Part shown: piece by piece, positions 5,802 through 8,869 of the stretch
Position numbering within the stretch: position 1 is the first letter of the stretch
Layout of the letters: each line of letters starts with the position of its first letter
Assembly (NCBI GenBank): GCA_027592975.1
Contig: JAQCJS010000029.1
Coordinates: 1 to 8,869 of the forward strand
Reading direction: 5' to 3'
DNA length: 8,869 nucleotides
Source: Chloroflexota bacterium
Lineage (GTDB): Bacteria; Chloroflexota; Dehalococcoidia; UBA2979
Notes under the pieces: generated by a model
The model's input: the letters and a program-made list of their open reading frames with translations, nothing else
What the model was told of the DNA's origin: nothing
Databases searched by the model: none
Position numbers and translations under genes: made by a program

Positions 5802-7529
5802 TTGAACACCCTTCGCGTCGCGCTCGCCCAGATCAACACCACCGTGGGCGACATGGACGGGAACCGGGAGCGCATCCTGGCCGCCGCCCGCCGCGCCGCG
5901 GAGGCCGGCGCGGATCTGGTGGCGTTCCCGGAGCTGGCGATCACCGGCTACCCCCCGGAGGATCAGCTGCTGCGCTCCAGCTTCATCGAGGAGGCCCACG
6001 CCAGCCTCGAGCGGCTGGCGGAGGAGGCGCGCGGGCTGCCGGCGCTGATCGTGGGCTGCGTGGAGTTCGACCGGCACCTCCACAACTCCGCCGCCGTGCT
6101 GCACGACGGCCAGATCGTGGCGGTCTACCACAAGCAGCATCTGCCCAACTACGGCGTGTTCGATGAGGATCGCTACTTCTACCCCGGGGACACGCCGCTG
6201 GTGGTGACGATCGCCGGCGTCCAGGTGGGCGTCACCGTGTGCGAGGACGCCTGGTACCCCGCCGGCCCGATCAGCGACGAGGCGGTCGCGGGCGCTCAGG
6301 TGATCGTGAACATCAACTCCTCGCCCTTCTACGCCGGCAAGACGCGCGACCGTGAGCGCATGCTGGCGACGCGCGCCGCGGACAACACGGTCGCGCTGGT
6401 GTACGTGAACCAGGTCGGCGGGCAGGACGAACTGGTCTTCGACGGCAACTCGCTGGTCTTCGATGCCACCGGCGCGGTGATCGCCCGAGGCGCCAGCATG
6501 GTCGAGGATCTGGTGCTCTGCGACATCCCGATCGAGGCGATCGTGCAGCGCCAGCTCCACGACTCCCGCCTCCGTCGCATGCGCGAGGCGGGCACGCACG
6601 TCCCCGCTGACGAGGTGTGGGTGTCCGAGGATCCCGAGGTGACCCGCCCGCCCCTCCCCGCGCGCAGCGTCGAGCCGCCCGACTCGCTCGCGGAGACCTA
6701 CAACGCGCTGGTCGTCGGTACGCGCGACTACGTGCAGAAGACCGGCTTCGAGCGCGTGTTCGTCGCGCTGTCGGGCGGCATCGACTCCGCGATCGTCGCG
6801 GCGATCGCGGTGGACGCGCTCGGGCCGCAGGCGGTCACCGGCGTGTCGCTGCCCTCGCGCTACTCCTCGGAGGGCTCCGTCGCGGACGCCGTCGACCTCG
6901 CAGAGCGCCTCGGCATCCGCATGGTCTCGATGCCGATCGAGCCGATCCACGCCGCCGCGCTGGGCACCCTGGCCGAGGAGTTCGGGAGTGGCGATCCGGG
7001 CACGGCCGGGGAGAACGTGCAGTCGCGCATCCGCGGGCTGCTGGTGATGGCGCTGTCCAACCACACGCCTCGATCCATGGTGCTGACCACGGGCAACAAG
7101 TCGGAGTACGCCTGCGGCTACGCCACGCTCTACGGCGACATGGTCGGCGGCTTCGCGGTGATCAAGGACGTGCCCAAGACGCTCGTCTGGCAGCTCGCCC
7201 GCTACCGCAACACGGTGTCCGAGGTGATCCCGGAGAACTCGATCTCCAAGCCGCCCTCCGCCGAGCTGCGCCCCGGCCAGCTCGACAGCGACTCGCTCCC
7301 CGCCTACGAGGTGCTGGACCCGATCATCGAGGCCTACGTGGAGGACGACCTCTCACTGGAGTCGATCGTCGCCCTCGGCCACGACGAAGCCACCGTGAAG
7401 CGCGTCATCGACATGGTGAACCGCAACGAATACAAGCGCCGCCAGTCCCCCCCCGGCGTGAAGATCACCCCTCGCGCCTTCGGGCGTGACCGCCGCCTCC
7501 CGCTGGCGACTCGGTACCGGGGGTACTAG
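5802..7529 (+). CDS. nadE: Glutamine-dependent NAD+ synthetase
   Basis: This enzyme catalyses the last step of NAD+ synthesis in the cytoplasm: deamido-NAD+ is amidated with ATP, using ammonia from glutamine. It has two domains. The N-terminal nitrilase-type glutaminase (about 1-270) carries Glu44 in FPELAITGYP, Lys111 in YHKQHLPNYGVFDE and Cys147 in VTVCEDAW. The C-terminal synthetase (about 290-575) carries the PP-loop SGGIDS at 324-329, a TGNKSEYACGYATLYGD segment, and a KPPSAELRPGQLDSDSLP segment near the end. Length is 575 aa from TTG, normal for the glutamine-using form. The eight-C run at 7447-7454 does not break the frame, because the family-like ending through RRQSPPGVKITPRAFG is intact. 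It is transcribed away from the protease; 13 bases separate it from the next gene, which may be co-transcribed. Confidence 0.96.
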   Translation: MNTLRVALAQINTTVGDMDGNRERILAAARRAAEAGADLVAFPELAITGYPPEDQLLRSSFIEEAHASLERLAEEARGLPALIVGCVEFDRHLHNSAAVLHDGQIVAVYHKQHLPNYGVFDEDRYFYPGDTPLVVTIAGVQVGVTVCEDAWYPAGPISDEAVAGAQVIVNINSSPFYAGKTRDRERMLATRAADNTVALVYVNQVGGQDELVFDGNSLVFDATGAVIARGASMVEDLVLCDIPIEAIVQRQLHDSRLRRMREAGTHVPADEVWVSEDPEVTRPPLPARSVEPPDSLAETYNALVVGTRDYVQKTGFERVFVALSGGIDSAIVAAIAVDALGPQAVTGVSLPSRYSSEGSVADAVDLAERLGIRMVSMPIEPIHAAALGTLAEEFGSGDPGTAGENVQSRIRGLLVMALSNHTPRSMVLTTGNKSEYACGYATLYGDMVGGFAVIKDVPKTLVWQLARYRNTVSEVIPENSISKPPSAELRPGQLDSDSLPAYEVLDPIIEAYVEDDLSLESIVALGHDEATVKRVIDMVNRNEYKRRQSPPGVKITPRAFGRDRRLPLATRYRGY

Positions 7530-7542
7530 GGGAGAGGGCGCG

Positions 7543-8253
7543 ATGCAGGAAGGGATCATCGACCTCGACGACTTTCCCACGTGGCCGGACGATGTTCGCG
7601 AGATGGTTCGGCGGGTGAGCGGTTCGGCGGATGATCTGGTAGACCTCTGGTTGCCGGACGAGGACGTCGTGTTCTTCGACTCGATGGTCCGCCGGTACCG
7701 AGTCCGGGCGTATCACGCGACTCGCCTACTCGATGAGGATCGCGCGGACATCCTCCGCGTCGGGCTCACCGCCTTGTCGAGAGAACTGGTCGAGGCGAGG
7801 CTGGCAAGAGCGGCCGAAGACGGCCTTGTCTCGAGTACCGAACACCAGTTCTTCCTAGCCAACCACGCCTTCTCGAGAGGGGCGGCGGAGAACCGCGAGG
7901 GGCGTGTGTGCCTGATTCTCGGGGACCACGTCCTGCGGGAGGAGCCGGCAGGAGTTCGGCCGCTCCTGTCCACCTGGGGTGGCGAGGGAATCTACATGTC
8001 CCTCGACAGAAGGCAGTGGGATCGTCTCGGTCAGCTTGGTCGGCCGAGCATCGTTGCGGTAGACCTAGACCTGGACGCGACGTGGACGTGTTTCCCGGAC
8101 CTACTGAAGGTGTTCGCGCTCAGCGCCGGGGGACGAAGTTCGATAGCTGCCGAAATCCACTACATGAGATCGGTGCCAGCGAATTCGATCCGAGCGATCT
8201 GGCAGCCAGGGGATGATCAGTACGATCAGTACCCAGAGCTGCCTCGTGTGTGA
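7543..8253 (+). CDS. Uncharacterised protein, possible ADP-ribosyltransferase-like fold
   Basis: I do not recognise this 236-aa gene as a named family. The ATG is chosen for GGAGAGGG at 7530-7537; the frame is open further upstream only as overlap with nadE. It has no signal peptide or membrane segment and is probably cytoplasmic. Residues 1-50 are acidic. From 55 the layout is RAYHATRL (His58), a GL-TALSRELVEARL helix (74-87), a middle helical part, LSTWGGEGIYMSLD (142-155, Tyr151), PSIVAVDLDLD (168-178), and IAAEIHYMRSVPANSIRAIW (201-220, Glu204). A His in strand 1, a GxGIY motif and a late Glu before a closing strand are the arrangement of H-Y-E ADP-ribosyltransferases (PARP/Arr/Tpt1-like). 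This is inference from spacing only. Codon use (several AGA, AGG, CTA) and lower GC set it apart from its neighbours. Its stop lies 6 bases from the convergent downstream gene. Confidence 0.75.
   Translation: MQEGIIDLDDFPTWPDDVREMVRRVSGSADDLVDLWLPDEDVVFFDSMVRRYRVRAYHATRLLDEDRADILRVGLTALSRELVEARLARAAEDGLVSSTEHQFFLANHAFSRGAAENREGRVCLILGDHVLREEPAGVRPLLSTWGGEGIYMSLDRRQWDRLGQLGRPSIVAVDLDLDATWTCFPDLLKVFALSAGGRSSIAAEIHYMRSVPANSIRAIWQPGDDQYDQYPELPRV
8215..8232 (+). repeat. 9-bp tandem duplication in the 3' end of the orphan gene
   Basis: GATCAGTAC occurs twice head to tail. It keeps the frame and encodes DQYDQY near the C-terminus of the 236-aa protein. It may be simple slippage. Confidence 0.7.
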
Positions 8254-8259
8254 CGTCGT

Positions 8260-8709
8260 CTACTCACCCTCCGCCTTCTCCCCCTCGCCCTTCTGTTCCT
8301 CCGCCTCCGCCGCGATCGTTTCGAGGCGGGTGGCGACGGCCATGGAGAGGGTGTCGGTCGCGGTGAGTTCGATCCAGGCTTCGAACGCCTCGCGGACGTC
8401 GGTGTAGGCGGCTTCGATCTGCTCTTCGAACTCCGGCTTCGTCATGGAGTCGCGGCGGGCCAGGTTCACCTGCTCCAGCATCCGATCCAGCTTCGGCTGG
8501 AGCTTGTCGTAGAGCTCGTGGAACTCCTCGTCATGCTCGGCGTGGCCGCGGTCGCGCATGATCTGCAGCGCGCCGAGCACCCACCCGAGCGTGCCGAGGA
8601 GCGTGCCGACGTCCTCGCGGCTGAACTGGATGTGTACGGGTTGCGCCCTGCCGGGCTTCCCGGCCTTTCCCGTTGAATGACTGTCGCGGCGGGTCTCGGG
8701 GCTGGTCAT
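8260..8709 (-). CDS. Hypothetical helical protein, 149 aa
   Basis: No family is recognised. The protein has 149 residues. The basic, Ser/Gly-rich first 22 look unstructured; VHIQFSREDVGTLLGTLGWVLGAL (25-48) starts a helix. Charged helical stretches follow at about 55-85, 90-115 and 118-137, and the tail is acidic, rich in Glu, Gly and Lys (134-149). There is no signal peptide or clear membrane span, so it is probably cytoplasmic. The helical hairpin-like layout would suit a small bundle or a protein-binding role, but nothing shows a catalytic function. AAGGAG (8720-8725) lies 10 bases before the ATG. The ATG overlaps the stop of the upstream ROK gene (ATGA), which implies translational coupling in one operon. 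A complete ORF with a good ribosome binding site supports it as real. Confidence 0.75.
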   Translation of the reverse strand: MTSPETRRDSHSTGKAGKPGRAQPVHIQFSREDVGTLLGTLGWVLGALQIMRDRGHAEHDEEFHELYDKLQPKLDRMLEQVNLARRDSMTKPEFEEQIEAAYTDVREAFEAWIELTATDTLSMAVATRLETIAAEAEEQKGEGEKAEGE

Positions 8710-8869
8710 GCGGATCGCTCTCCTTCGTACGCCACGATCGAGGCGGCGCCCAGCGCGCCGACCAGCGCCGCGTTCTCGCCCAGCGCCCCCGGCACCACGC
8801 GCGGGCCCGGCGACACCACGTCGATCGCCTGCTGCAGCGCCGGCCCGAGCGCCGCGAGCTGCGCGTCCG
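8706..8869 (-). CDS. ROK-family sugar kinase or regulator, C-terminal end (truncated by window)
   Basis: Only the last 53 codons are present; the frame continues beyond base 8869, and TGA is at 8706-8708. The end reads ALQQAIDVVSPGPRVVPGALGENAALVGALGAASIVAYEGE. The P-x-A-L-G-x-x-A-x-L-x-G-A-x-x-A pattern is the characteristic last strand and helix of ROK proteins (glucokinase, N-acetyl-sugar kinases, NagC/XylR-type repressors). A kinase is more likely than a repressor only because the latter carry an N-terminal helix-turn-helix, which is out of view, so this cannot be settled here. Its stop overlaps the start of the 149-aa gene by the ATGA arrangement. Confidence 0.72.
   Translation of the reverse strand, partial: DAQLAALGPALQQAIDVVSPGPRVVPGALGENAALVGALGAASIVAYEGERSA

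Noticed and set aside
7447..7454. C8 homopolymer in nadE as a possible frameshift
   Set aside because: The protein keeps the expected NadE C-terminal pattern on both sides, so the frame is right.
1..8869. CRISPR arrays, tRNA or rRNA genes, insertion sequences
   Set aside because: No regularly spaced repeats, cloverleaf-like segments, transposase motifs or terminal inverted repeats were found by eye.

Overview
The window is high-GC bacterial DNA, dense in genes and without RNA genes, CRISPR or insertion sequences that I can recognise. The gene set and protein style suggest Chloroflexota, perhaps Thermomicrobia-like: an aa3/caa3-type oxidase operon, and a secreted protease ending in a module of a type I associate with exported proteins of that phylum. 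This is inference from protein resemblance, not a database result.

Region 1 (1-3163, + strand) is a terminal oxidase operon. It holds the last 36 codons of subunit II with a fused cytochrome c domain (ctaC), then ctaD (subunit I, 600 aa), ctaE (subunit III, 204 aa) and ctaF (subunit IV). Each start shown has a purine-rich ribosome binding site, and the operon ends in a perfect 11-bp hairpin terminator. The 3' end of ctaF looks frameshifted: as given, it reads through the terminator and into ctaG on the other strand. One base fewer would stop it at 3104-3106.

Region 2 (3212-5566, - strand) holds ctaG, a membrane protein of caa3-type oxidase assembly, convergent with the operon it serves. Upstream of it, in the same orientation, is a secreted trypsin/V8-like serine protease. 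Its single reading frame is cut by an in-frame TAA between the catalytic Asp and the catalytic Ser.

Region 3 (5567-5801) is a 235-bp divergent intergenic stretch with an inverted repeat near the protease start and a weak candidate promoter facing nadE. No other stretch without a gene is longer than about 111 bases.

Region 4 (5802-7529, + strand) is nadE, a glutamine-dependent NAD+ synthetase starting at TTG. It is followed 13 bases later by an unrecognised 236-aa gene (7543-8253) with lower GC and AGA/AGG/CTA codons unlike its neighbours. That protein has a spaced H...Y...E pattern that could be an ADP-ribosyltransferase-type fold. It is the most novel-looking item here.

Region 5 (8260-8869, - strand) is the C-terminal end of a ROK-family sugar kinase/regulator, whose stop overlaps the start of a 149-aa helical protein of unknown function (ATGA overlap).

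Functionally, ctaC-D-E-F and ctaG together make and assemble one respiratory oxidase. The protease, nadE, the orphan gene and the ROK pair have no evident link to it or to each other.
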